64,000 nt of DNA, from assembly GCF_038443385.1 (NCBI RefSeq), contig NZ_CP151726.1, positions 4,464,001 to 4,528,000 of the forward strand, written 5' to 3'. Of the stretch, positions 46,584 to 55,230 are shown piece after piece. A program made the translations under genes and the position numbers. Within the stretch, counting starts at the first letter, position 1, and each line of letters opens with the position of its first letter. The notes under the pieces were generated by a model. The model had not been told where the DNA came from and searched no databases. It saw nothing but the letters and a program-made list of their open reading frames with translations. The stretch is from Stieleria varia. GTDB taxonomy: Bacteria; Planctomycetota; Planctomycetia; Pirellulales; Pirellulaceae.

Positions 46584-47484
46584 TCTGGGCATCCCTTTCA
46601 CAAATAGACAGTGAATCATCGCAACAACCGCGTGAGTAAACGAACTGTGTTTCAGACGATTCTAACCGATTTTGCATCGGGCTACTGATCGCCGGGCTAC
46701 GGCAAGAAAATCGTACGCCAGCCTTTCCAGGCTTGGGCTTTCAACATCTCTGTACTGAACGTTAAACCATGAAGAACACTGGATTTCCCCGTTGCAAAGG
46801 AGTTGCAGACATGTCATGGATGGCTATGTAGGCATCACGCTCCGCCGTGATGCGGTGCGACCAAGCGGTTTGTAACCCAGGTAACGTCGTCGGCCCTTGG
46901 GTGTCAAACGAAGCTACTACCGGCATCACCGACCCTCCAATCAACTGTTCGACATGTTCGACTGAGATTGCGAAATCAATCGTCGGGCATCATTCTGCGG
47001 GGGACGTGAAGTTTATTGCTGTCGTCTTTGATTACCCATCTGTATGGGGACTGAGTCGGGAAAGTGAAATTGGATCCCGCGAGGGATCGCAGAAGGTAGC
47101 CACGGGTCGCCGAAGGCGCACCCGCGGTATGCGACAACCATGCTGAATCGACCCCGAAGGGTGTCGCAGACTTCTCGGAATCGGGGCTGCGACCGCCTCC
47201 GGGGTCGGTTCTCGTCAGTCCGAATGAACCGGCGATGCTCGCTGCGCTCTATCGCCGGCTACCGTCTGAGACCGCTTCACGGTCATATGCAGCAACAATT
47301 CTTTCACGTCCCGAGCAGGATCGCTACGTAGATGTTAAAAGCTCTGGCCTTTCTCGGCTGACATACCCTGGGCGTGATCCTGCGACAATGACAGCCTGGG
47401 AAGGCTGTCGTACAATTCGATGACAGCCTGGAAAGGCTGTCGTACAATTCAGGCTTCAGATTCATCGCTCTATGGGACGAGACC
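46584..47484. repeat. Repeat-filled 900-bp gap
   Basis: No credible gene is present. It holds a GTACGCCAGCCTTTCCAGGC copy at 46712-46735, a GCATCACGCTCCGCCGTGAT hairpin near 46833, CGACCCCGAAGGGTGTCGCA at about 47150 with a partly complementary stretch near 47205, and two tandem copies (33-bp period) of GACAGCCTGGAAAGGCTGTC-GTAC at 47390-47413 and 47422-47444, with a weaker one at 47344-47364. The last group belongs to the family whose hairpin also follows two genes at 10.2 and 33.4 kb. Confidence 0.65.
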
Positions 47485-48099
47485 TTGGGATTCTTTCAGT
47501 CGCTCTTTGGTGCCAAGAAGTCACCGCGTGTGAACATCACACCTGATAACGTTTGGCTGACCACCGATTCAAAGTTCTCCGGATTGAGCAAGGAACTGCG
47601 ATCGCGATCACCCGAAGACACGATTGCGGTCCTGCTGGTGGCCCATTTCCCGGACGTACTGACGCGTTTAAAAAAGATCGCCGCAGAGAATCACTTGGTC
47701 CCGACGCTGGCCATCCCCGCCAGCCAAATCAAACCGGATATCGCTGCGGCGCTGCATCTGGACGAAAACGCCACGGTCGACATCATTGTCGCTGAACGGC
47801 ATCCGTTGCGTGAGATCGACGAACGCTTGAAGCAGTTTGCTGCCGAGTTGCCTTGTCGTTGCCGGATCACCCATCATCTTTCCATGGAGGATCCGTTGCT
47901 GCGGCTTTTCGTCAACGATCGCACACGAAAGTTGATGCAGCAGATCATGAGCGCGGGTGAGTCCATCCAGAGCAACATGGTTTCGCAGAGAATCAAAAGT
48001 GCCCAGGACCGGATCGAAGCATCGTGCCGATCACCCAGGGATGCCGACTCCGCGGAAAATTGGATCGAGCAGAATTGCCCCGATGCAAAGAGCGATTAG
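47485..48099 (+). CDS. Hypothetical cytoplasmic protein
   Basis: This 204-residue protein has no signal or membrane segment and belongs to no family I recognise. It starts at a TTG with GGGACGAG just upstream: MGFFQSLFGAKKSPRVNITPDNVWLT, where the LFG-K(K) start is typical of small cytoplasmic proteins. The middle has a Rossmann-like alternation (TIAVLLVAHFPDVLTRLKKIAAEN, VDIIVAERHPLREIDERLKQF), resembling the nucleotide-independent C-terminal halves of helicases or SecA-like proteins. The C-terminus is helical (SMEDPLLRLFVNDRTRKLMQQIMS...). It converges on the NPYAAP-type membrane protein with a gap of only 6 bp. Confidence 0.7.
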   Translation: MGFFQSLFGAKKSPRVNITPDNVWLTTDSKFSGLSKELRSRSPEDTIAVLLVAHFPDVLTRLKKIAAENHLVPTLAIPASQIKPDIAAALHLDENATVDIIVAERHPLREIDERLKQFAAELPCRCRITHHLSMEDPLLRLFVNDRTRKLMQQIMSAGESIQSNMVSQRIKSAQDRIEASCRSPRDADSAENWIEQNCPDAKSD

Positions 48100-48105
48100 A
48101 GACAG

Positions 48106-49206
48106 TCAGGCCATCTGACGCTTTGGCTCAAGGTAAGCCTTGAGTCGCGACCACTCATCGTCACTGGCGATATGGTCCCGCGCAAGAAAATAGTTTTGAT
48201 TGAGCTGAGTCGAAAGCACAAACATGGCTCCAATTTCCCTGTAGCTGACGATTCGATCAAGCGAAAACCTGACACCGCGGCCATTCTGAAAGAAGGCCAT
48301 TTCGGCGGCGCTGAGCCAACCGGATTGATTCCATGAAACGACGTTGACTCCACGCAAATAGCGTTTCCATTGAATGCCATTGGTCACGGCGGCAAAGCAT
48401 CCAAATGCGATCAACCCAACGCGAATCCAAAACGGGATCTGTGTGACCGCAATGCCCAAGATCAGTGAAGTGGTGGCAATGACGAAGTCGATGATCAGGC
48501 TTCGTCGTATCTGGGGAGTTCGCAGTGATTGTTCCAGTTTGACGAAACCTCGAAACGAAACTGAGTCCGTTGGAATGTCTCCCAGTTCTCGAATCCCCAC
48601 TTCATCTCCTTCGTCAACAGTCGCGCCACCTGTCTTTCTAGATTCACGCCACTTTCTTTGCAGACTTCGACAAACTTCTGAGTTGAAGCCATCAAACAGC
48701 CGGGAAGTGATGGCCAAGAATCGATATGTGTTTCCGTCGACTTGAATACGAACTCCAGTACGAGACACCTTTGCGTTTCGCAACGACTCTGGTGAGAACC
48801 AGTGCAGAAGCGCTCCGTCATGAAAGCGGACTCCCGATTCGTTGACGACTCCAGATGCGGGACCCAATAGATCGGGGGACAGTTTCAGCTTTCGTCTCGC
48901 ACGACTCAATGGTCGGTTGTACAAGTAGATGATCACGGCGCCTGCTATTATCGCAAACGTCACAGCGAAGACCGATACCAATCGATTTTCCCAGCCCCGC
49001 GTGATCAATCCCCATGTGATCATCACAAGAGACAGTGATGCCACGGCAGCCAAAATCAGCATCAATCCCAGGTAGATCTTTGACTCAAAATCTTTGATGG
49101 GCAGCAGCTCAGCGTAATCACGCTCCTCAATCTCACCGTTGAAATTCAAGCTTGTGCGGTCATCAATTGGGACGTCGGGGGCCGCGTAGGGATTGGTGTC
49201 AGGCAT
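48106..49206 (-). CDS. Membrane protein with planctomycete NPYAAP N-terminus
   Basis: The protein has 366 residues from the ATG at 49206 (MPDTNPYAAPDVPIDDRTS), preceded by GGGGCG about 10 bases upstream; the longer frame to 49296 is unlikely. NPYAAP at the extreme N-terminus is a hallmark of many planctomycete membrane proteins. Two membrane segments at about 53-75 (YLGLMLILAAVASLSLVMIT) and 80-105 precede a soluble PH-like region (VRFHDGALLHWFSPESLRNAKVSRTGVRIQVDG). Two more segments follow at about 235-290, then a second similar region (VSWNQSGWLSAAEMAFFQNG). The duplicated TM-pair plus domain layout suggests an internal repeat. The function is unknown. Confidence 0.78.
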   Translation of the reverse strand: MPDTNPYAAPDVPIDDRTSLNFNGEIEERDYAELLPIKDFESKIYLGLMLILAAVASLSLVMITWGLITRGWENRLVSVFAVTFAIIAGAVIIYLYNRPLSRARRKLKLSPDLLGPASGVVNESGVRFHDGALLHWFSPESLRNAKVSRTGVRIQVDGNTYRFLAITSRLFDGFNSEVCRSLQRKWRESRKTGGATVDEGDEVGIRELGDIPTDSVSFRGFVKLEQSLRTPQIRRSLIIDFVIATTSLILGIAVTQIPFWIRVGLIAFGCFAAVTNGIQWKRYLRGVNVVSWNQSGWLSAAEMAFFQNGRGVRFSLDRIVSYREIGAMFVLSTQLNQNYFLARDHIASDDEWSRLKAYLEPKRQMA

Positions 49207-49276
49207 TTGGTGGTCGCCCCTTCTTTGGTCTGTTGCCGTTGGCCATAGAGCCGTTGTGGTTCCAATTGACGGGATG

Positions 49277-49300
49277 TGAATTCTGGCGAATCCCACTACG
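49277..49300. repeat. Copy of the GGAATTCTGGCGAATCCC repeat
   Basis: It reads TGAATTCTGGCGAATCCC then ACTACGG, in the gap between the NPYAAP protein start and the inositol oxygenase stop. Confidence 0.75.
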
Positions 49301-49315
49301 GGGATGCCTCAGGCC

Positions 49316-50176
49316 TTACCAAGCCAATGTTCCAGGCAAGAATTCATCGATGAGCTCCTGGTAGAAGGGTCTCAGTGCTTCCACATCCGGACGCGTCGCA
49401 CTTTTGGTGTACAGGTCGTACGGATTGAAGAGACGTACCCAGTGGAACATCTCTTGATCGTGGTCGTTCATCAAATGGTCGTACGCGGATTCGCGGTGGC
49501 CCGCATAGAACGAGTGATACCGGATCATTGCAAGTGCCGGTTTGGGCAAATGATCTTTGACGACTTGGTACAAGTACTCGTCGTGACCCCACGACATCTG
49601 AATGTTGTCCAGTCCCGTGTTCGGTTCATAGATGCCATAGGGTGTGTTGTATCTCGCATCCGCCCAATCAGGGTTCTCCGCAAAGTACTCTGGAAACACG
49701 ATCCGATCGGAGAAGGCACAGCCAACAGGAAACGTGTCGCCGACAACCGCCCACTGTGGTTCACCAAACAAGCACAGGACCTTGCCCAAGTCATGGATCA
49801 GTCCGGTCAAAATCATCCAGCGAGGATGACCGTCCGCACGAATCGCTTCCGCAGTCTGCATCAGATGCTCGATCTGAGTCAGGTCCGTGTCCGGATCGCT
49901 GTCGTCGACCAAAGTGTTGAGAAACTCCATCGCCTCCCAGATGCTCATCGTTCTTTGCCGCAACGGTAAGAACTGTTCTCGCTTCTGACACACAAACTCG
50001 ACGCACTGGTAGCGATGATTCAAATGATAGAACTCGCGTACTCCAGGACGAGTGTCATCGCCGTAGTTGCGAAAGGCATCTGCCGGTTTGTCCGGTTCGG
50101 GATACCGGCGAACGAGGTCCGCTTCCCAGTCGTGCAAATCCGCTAAAGGATTCTCATTTTGAGACGGGTTTTGCAT
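49316..50176 (-). CDS. Inositol oxygenase (MIOX)
   Basis: MIOX is a di-iron enzyme that cleaves myo-inositol with O2 to D-glucuronate. The 286-residue protein matches the animal/plant enzyme length. All six iron ligands of the mouse enzyme have counterparts: His104 (EHLMQTAE), His128-Asp129 (GLIHDLGK), His198 (SWGHDEYLY), His221 ([10 protein letters not shown]) and Asp254 ([10 protein letters not shown]). Further family landmarks are FRNY (35-38), DDSDPD (91-96), [13 protein letters not shown] and [11 protein letters not shown]. No uronate genes are adjacent. It is last on the minus strand before the NPYAAP gene. Bacterial MIOX is uncommon, so this likely reflects ancient transfer or retention. 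Confidence 0.95.
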   Translation of the reverse strand: MQNPSQNENPLADLHDWEADLVRRYPEPDKPADAFRNYGDDTRPGVREFYHLNHRYQCVEFVCQKREQFLPLRQRTMSIWEAMEFLNTLVDDSDPDTDLTQIEHLMQTAEAIRADGHPRWMILTGLIHDLGKVLCLFGEPQWAVVGDTFPVGCAFSDRIVFPEYFAENPDWADARYNTPYGIYEPNTGLDNIQMSWGHDEYLYQVVKDHLPKPALAMIRYHSFYAGHRESAYDHLMNDHDQEMFHWVRLFNPYDLYTKSATRPDVEALRPFYQELIDEFLPGTLAW

Positions 50177-50245
50177 GGAGTTTTGTACGCTGTAGGGGAG
50201 TCGATTCAGTGGGAGTTTGAATCAGGATATTCTATCGACTCGTCC

Positions 50246-50665
50246 CTGGGGGCATATCAGCCGCCACGCTATTGAGAGCGTCCCGTGTAGGGTGAAAAGA
50301 CTACGTGCACTCGCGCATAAAAAAACCGCCGGCCAGAAGTTGTCACAATGGGGCAAATGCGACATCAACCAGCCGGCGGCATTAGCGATCTGTGATCGCG
50401 GGTCAAATCTTGAGTACCAAAAGATGGAACAGAGTTAAACCGAGAACGCGTCGTCATGCGAAAAATGACCGTGAACCCTCAAGAAAGGTTGCCGAGCCAC
50501 AGACGCGTCCCCCAGCTGCGCCGGTGGAGGTGACGCGCACGACACCTCCCCCAAGGAACTTGAGGGAGGGCGCTCGTGCGCCGGTTGAACGCATCCAAAC
50601 GGTTTGCTCCTCGTATTGCCCCCTCCCGGATCTTGCTTCGCTCGATCCGACCTCCCCCAGCTGCG
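50246..50665. repeat. Repeat-rich gap: CAGCCGCCACGC block and CCTCCCCCAAG element
   Basis: The stretch at 50246-50290 is a partial copy of the 170-bp repeat (CAGCCGCCACGCTATTGAGA). From about 50506 a copy of the about 200-bp CCTCCCCCAAG element runs to 50665, with a hairpin at 50545-50569 and the CCCCTCCCGGATCTTGCTTC arm. No gene is seen in 50177-50987. Confidence 0.6.
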
Positions 50666-50794
50666 GAGACTGCTGATTTAGTGAGCCGCAAGGCGCTAGC
50701 CGCGGGCCTAATGGTGTTGACGGAACCCTTCGAAGCCCGTGGCTAGCGCCATCGGCTCACAGACACAATGCAACACGACTAAATCAGCAGTCTC
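50666..50794. mobile_element. 129-bp MITE with perfect 17-bp TIRs and 5-bp target duplication
   Basis: The left end GAGACTGCTGATTTAGT (50666-50682) is the exact complement of 50778-50794. It is bordered on both sides by CTGCG (50661-50665 and 50795-50799). Removing the element and one CTGCG restores the uninterrupted host repeat AGCTGCGCCGG as seen at about 34488. Inside is a palindrome of GTGAGCC...GGCGCTAGCC type, related to the 9.2-kb array core. Confidence 0.85.
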
Positions 50795-50987
50795 CTGCGC
50801 CGGTGGAGGTGACGCGCATGACACCTCCCCCAAGGAACTTTGGGGAGGTCGAGCAGAGCCGTCTAGGCGAATGCGAGGGAGGGGGCGTCAGCGGAAACAG
50901 ACGGTCAGGATAAGCAAACCGATTTCCGTCTCTCGCTATCGACTTGGAAAGTCGAGCGAGTACGCCCTAGCGAGCAGCGGGATCATC
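50795..50987. repeat. Second CCTCCCCCAAG element half and CGACTTGGAAAGTCG hairpin
   Basis: A hairpin lies at 50824-50849 followed by GGCGAATGCGAGGGAGGGGG, then CGACTTGGAAAGTCGAGCGA near 50940. It continues the host element interrupted by the MITE and runs up to the bcp stop. Confidence 0.55.
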
Positions 50988-51458
50988 CTAGAGTTCTTTC
51001 AGAGCGTCGATGACTTGTTGGTCGTGCCCGTCGACTTGGACTCGTTTCCAGACCTTGGCGACTTTGCCGTCGGCGTCGATCAAGTACGTGCTGCGTTGGA
51101 TCCCCATGGATTTTTTGCCGTACATGTTTTTTTCCCGCCACGCGCCGTATTTCTCCAGCATCGTGTGCTTCTCGTCGGTGAGCAATGGGAACGGCAGGTC
51201 ATACTTTTCACGAAATTTGACGTGGCTTGTTGCGTCGTCGGCGCTGACGCCGAACAACTGGGCACCTACCTGTTGTAGCTCCGCGTAGCGATCACGGAAG
51301 GCGCAGGCCTCCTTGGTGCAGCCCGGGGTGTCATCGCGGGGATAGAAGTACAGCACGACCGGCTTGCCTTTCAGGTCGGCCAGTTTCACCTTGTTTCCTT
51401 GATCATCAGGCAGAGTGAATGCGGGAGCTTTCTTTCCAGGTTCCAACCAATCGGCCAT
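50988..51458 (-). CDS. bcp: Thioredoxin-dependent thiol peroxidase (Bcp/PrxQ)
   Basis: This 156-residue peroxiredoxin reduces hydrogen peroxide and organic hydroperoxides using thioredoxin. The start at 51458 ([18 protein letters not shown]) fits the family; the longer frame is noise. The active site [17 protein letters not shown] has peroxidatic Cys47 and resolving Cys52 five residues apart, the PrxQ arrangement. Also present are [28 protein letters not shown] and [15 protein letters not shown]. It is divergent from zwf with 226 bp between the starts, so the two may share a stress-responsive control region, though no operator is visible. Confidence 0.95.
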   Translation of the reverse strand: MADWLEPGKKAPAFTLPDDQGNKVKLADLKGKPVVLYFYPRDDTPGCTKEACAFRDRYAELQQVGAQLFGVSADDATSHVKFREKYDLPFPLLTDEKHTMLEKYGAWREKNMYGKKSMGIQRSTYLIDADGKVAKVWKRVQVDGHDQQVIDALKEL

Positions 51459-51684
51459 GACGTTTACGACTCCAAAGATGTGTGTGGGGAATACCGCTGG
51501 GCAGGTTGTAGCCAGTGTAGAGGACGGGCAACGCATGGTCACCTGCCAATGGTTTTCTTGGATTGCGATCCGCCAGCCCTGGTGACGCTCCTTGTCATCA
51601 TGGCGAGCAACCGATACGCTCCCGATTCGGCATTTTGCCGGACCGTCGCCGATTATTTACACGCTCGACAAGGACCGTTCTGCC

Positions 51685-53142
51685 ATGGCCTACACCGTCG
51701 TCATTTTTGGAGCGTCAGGCGACTTGACCAGTCGCAAACTCATCCCCGCGTTGTACAGCCAGTTCAAAAAGAACACGCTGAAGGAAAAGCTGCAGATCGT
51801 CGGGGTTTCGCGAAGCCAGTTTGAACACGATCAATGGCGTAATGCCTTGCGTGAGACGACGGCAAAATTCGCCAATGAGCACTTTGACGACGAATCGTGG
51901 GCCGAGTTTAGCCAAAACGTCTACTATCACGCCGGGGACATCAAAGAGACGCAGGATTTCCACGAACTCGCCGTGTTTCTGGAAAAGATCGAAGAAGGAA
52001 AGCCGTGCGGTCGGGTCTACTACCTGTCCACGATGCCACAACTGTATGAGGTCGCAATCCAGCAACTTGGGGCGGCCGGTTTGGCAGACGACAGCGTTGC
52101 CTTTCGCCGCGTGATCATCGAGAAGCCGTTCGGCACGGATCTGAAATCCGCCCAAGCCTTGAACGAATCGATCCACAAGGTGTTTCGTGAAGACCAGATT
52201 TATCGCATCGATCATTATCTGGGCAAGGAGACCGTTCAAAACATCTTTGCCTTGCGGTTTGCCAATTCGATCTTTGAACCGATTTGGAATCGCAACTACG
52301 TCGACCACATCCAGATCACCGTGGCCGAAAGCGTTGTCGTGGGACGCCGAGGCGGGTATTACGACGAAGCCGGCATTCTGAGGGACATGTTCCAGAATCA
52401 CTTGTTGCAGTTAATGATGATCACTGCGATGGAACCGCCGGCCCGGTACGACGCCGCGTTGGTTCGCGATGAAAAGGTCAAGGTTCTACACAGCGTACGC
52501 AAAATGAGCGGCGGTGATTTCGCTGCCAACACCGTTCGAGGACAGTACCTCGGCTACTTGGACGAAGAAGGCGTGCCGCCCAACAGTGTCACGGAGACCT
52601 ACGCCGTCCTGAAACTGTTTTGCGACAACTGGCGTTGGAAAGACGTCCCGTTTTACTTGCGGAGCGGGAAAGGCATGTCGTGCCGAACGACTCAGATCGT
52701 CATCCAATTCCGACAAGTCCCGCATATCCTATTCGGACAAAAGACGCGCATGCCCCTGGGCAATCGGTTGGTGATCCAAGTCCAGCCGGCCGAAGGAATC
52801 CAGTTGCACTTTGAAACCAAGGTGCCTGACAGCGAAATGAAAACCAGAACCAGCACGCTGGACTTTGATTTCAACGCGATGACTCACGGCAGCATTCCCG
52901 ACGCCTACCAACGTTTGTTGGTCGATTCGATTGTCGGCGACGCGAGCCTGTTCGCCCGCAGCGACGAAGTCGAGCTGGCGTGGAGCATCATCGATCCGAT
53001 CATCGCGGCATGGCGGAGTCCCGCGGCGCCGACGTTGTACCCCTACGAAACCGATTACTGGGGACCCACCGAAGCGACGCAGTGGATGGCAGACCAGCAC
53101 CGCGAATGGTTTGACTTTTGTCCCGTGATCACAAAGGAGTGA
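51685..53142 (+). CDS. zwf: Glucose-6-phosphate 1-dehydrogenase
   Basis: This enzyme is the first step of the oxidative pentose phosphate pathway, yielding 6-phosphogluconolactone and NAD(P)H. The start at 51685 (MAYTVVIFGASGDLTSRKLIPAL) has AAGGA ten bases upstream and begins at the dinucleotide-binding GASGDLT motif. The 485-residue length is typical. The active site RIDHYLGKETVQN contains Asp176, His177 and Lys181. Other landmarks are VIIEKPFGTDLKSA, IFEPIWNRNYVDHIQITVAE and FYLRSGKGM. A methyltransferase follows after 71 bp on the same strand. NADPH from this enzyme would support the thioredoxin system used by the divergent Bcp. Confidence 0.96.
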   Translation: MAYTVVIFGASGDLTSRKLIPALYSQFKKNTLKEKLQIVGVSRSQFEHDQWRNALRETTAKFANEHFDDESWAEFSQNVYYHAGDIKETQDFHELAVFLEKIEEGKPCGRVYYLSTMPQLYEVAIQQLGAAGLADDSVAFRRVIIEKPFGTDLKSAQALNESIHKVFREDQIYRIDHYLGKETVQNIFALRFANSIFEPIWNRNYVDHIQITVAESVVVGRRGGYYDEAGILRDMFQNHLLQLMMITAMEPPARYDAALVRDEKVKVLHSVRKMSGGDFAANTVRGQYLGYLDEEGVPPNSVTETYAVLKLFCDNWRWKDVPFYLRSGKGMSCRTTQIVIQFRQVPHILFGQKTRMPLGNRLVIQVQPAEGIQLHFETKVPDSEMKTRTSTLDFDFNAMTHGSIPDAYQRLLVDSIVGDASLFARSDEVELAWSIIDPIIAAWRSPAAPTLYPYETDYWGPTEATQWMADQHREWFDFCPVITKE

Positions 53143-53213
53143 TCACCAAAGAGTGATCCGCGCGACGACGTCAATTTTCAACTTGATTTTCCAACAGTGA
53201 CAAAGGATGCCCT

Positions 53214-53987
53214 GTGGCGACTTGGTACGACCATCCCGAATATTTTGACATGCTGTTCCGTGACGAAACGGAAGGCGAGGTCAAGTTCTTTGAAAAAGCG
53301 TTTGAACGTATCGCGAAACGCAAAGTGAAGCGAGTTCTGGAGCCCGGTTGTGGCAGCGGACGATTGGTCGTTGCCATGGCGGCCGAAGGATACGAGATGA
53401 CGGGCCTCGATTTGAGCGAGTCGATGTTGAATTATGTCAACAAACAGCTCAAGCGAAAGAAGCTGACGGCGGAGACTGTGATCGGCGACATGACGCAGAT
53501 GGATTTGCCACACAAATACGACGCGGCCTTTTGTACTTTCAATACGTTTCGGCATTTGTTGAGCGAAAAGGACGCCGAGGCGCACTTGCGATCCGTCGCG
53601 AACCATCTCAACAAAGGTGGCATCTACATCCTGGGTTTGCACTTGTTGCCGTTGGATGCGTTTGAACACGCGATCGAACGTTTCACAACCAACTACGGCG
53701 GGACGCGTGTCACCACCACGATCAAAGTGATCGAGTTTGATCGCCGAAAACGCATCGAAGTCTTGCGGGTGTTGGTCAAAGCGACGAAGCGCAGCGGGGT
53801 GATCGAGCGGGTCAAGAGCGAATTTCCGTTGCGTGTTTATACCTGTCGGCAACTCAAGAGCTTGTTCAAGAAAGTGGACGACGTGCTGGAACTCGCCGCG
53901 GTGCACGACTACGAGTACGACATCGACGAAACCGCGACCTTCGATGACGACTTGACCGAAGGCGTGTTTGTGCTGCGAAAGCGATAG
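53214..53987 (+). CDS. Class I SAM-dependent methyltransferase
   Basis: The 257-residue protein starts at a GTG with AAAGGA upstream (MATWYDHPEYFDMLFRDETEGE). The SAM-binding motif I is VLEPGCGSGRLVVAMA (about 43-58), followed by motif II YEMTGLDLSESMLNYVNKQL and TVIGDMTQMDL. Motif IV is KYDAAFCTFNTFRHLLSE. The family resembles methyltransferases of type 11/25; the substrate is unknown. The C-terminal half (about 165-257) is beta-rich, as in the YjhP-like or SgcR-like group. It is 71 bp after zwf. A 158-bp tandem array begins on the base after its stop. Confidence 0.88.
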   Translation: MATWYDHPEYFDMLFRDETEGEVKFFEKAFERIAKRKVKRVLEPGCGSGRLVVAMAAEGYEMTGLDLSESMLNYVNKQLKRKKLTAETVIGDMTQMDLPHKYDAAFCTFNTFRHLLSEKDAEAHLRSVANHLNKGGIYILGLHLLPLDAFEHAIERFTTNYGGTRVTTTIKVIEFDRRKRIEVLRVLVKATKRSGVIERVKSEFPLRVYTCRQLKSLFKKVDDVLELAAVHDYEYDIDETATFDDDLTEGVFVLRKR

Positions 53988-55176
53988 TCGCTCGACGTTC
54001 CACGTCGATGGCGTGCGGAACCGTACGACCGGCTATCGCCTTGCGATCCCACGCAGCAAGCCACGCGGAGTGTGTTGGCGGGCGTTTTGTTTAGAAGTCC
54101 GTCAGCTTCGTTCACGTTTTCGACTCGGAGAGTCGAACGACAATGTCGCTCGACGTTCCACGTCGATAGCGTGCGGAACCATACGTCCGGCTATCGCCTT
54201 GCGATCCCACGCAGCAAGCCACGCGGAATGTGTTGGCGGGCGTTTTTTTTAGAAGCCCGCCAGCTTCGTTCACGTTTTCGACTCGGAGAGTCGAACGACA
54301 ATGTCGCTCGACGTTCCACGTCGATAGCGTGCGGAACCATACGTCCGGCTATCGCCTTGCGATCCCACGCAGCAAGCCACGCGGAATGTGTTGGCGGGCG
54401 TTTTGTTTAGAAGCCCGCCAGCTTCGTTCACGTTTTCGACTCGGAGAGTCGAACGACAATGTCGCTCGACGTTCCACGTCGATAGCGTGCGGAACCATAC
54501 GTCCGGCTATCGCCTTGCGATCCCACGCAGCAAGCCACGCGGAATGTGTTGGCGGGCGTTTTGTTTAGAAGCCCGCCAGCTTCGTTCACGTTTTCGACTC
54601 GGAGAGTCGAACGACAATGTCGCTCGACGTTCCACGTCGATAGCGTGCGGAACCATACGTCCGGCTATCGCCTTGCGATCCCACGCAGCAAGCCACGCGG
54701 AATGTGTTGGCGGGCGTTTTTTATAGAAGCCCGCCAGCTTCGTTCACGTTTTCGACTCGGAGAGTCGAACGACAATGTCGCTCGACGTTCCACGTCGATA
54801 GCGTGCGGAACCGTACGACCGGCTATCGCCTTGCGATCCCACGCAGCAAGCCACGCGGAATGTGTTGGCGGGCGTTTTGTTTAGAAGCCCGCCAGCTTCG
54901 TTCACGTTTTCGACTCGGAGAGTCGAACGACAATGTCGCTCGACGTTCCACGTCGATAGTGTGCGGAACCATACGTCCGGCTATCGCCTTGCGATCCCAC
55001 GCAGCAAGCCACGCGGAATGTGTTGGCGGGCGTTTTGTTTAGAAGCCCGCCAGCTTCGTTCACGTTTTCGACTCGGAGAGTCGAACGACAATGTCGCTCG
55101 ACGTTCCACGTCGATGGCGTGCGGAACCATACGTCCGGCTATCGCCTTGCGATCCCACGCAGCAAGCCACGCGGAA
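53988..55176. repeat. Tandem repeat, exact period 158 bp, seven copies plus a partial
   Basis: Units begin TCGCTCGACGTTCCACGTCG at 53988, 54146, 54304, 54462, 54620, 54778, 54936 and 55094 (partial). Each has three hairpins: CGACGTTCCACGTCG, GGCGGGCGTTTTGTTTAGAA-GCCCGCC, and CGACTCGGAGAGTCG. Units differ by a few bases (units 1 and 6 share CCGTACGACCGG; the others have CCATACGTCCGG). The 112-residue frames repeating through it are artefacts. It fills the convergent gap between the methyltransferase and hemC. Confidence 0.93.
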
Positions 55177-55230
55177 CCAAACGCCGGTTCCGCCTGCGCC
55201 TTCGGCTGCGGGTCAAACTTGAGCGTGACG

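Noticed and set aside
46762-47146. Frames of 60-99 residues in the gap after the CarboxypepD_reg gene
   Set aside because: They lie across hairpin repeats and lack conserved features or ribosome sites.
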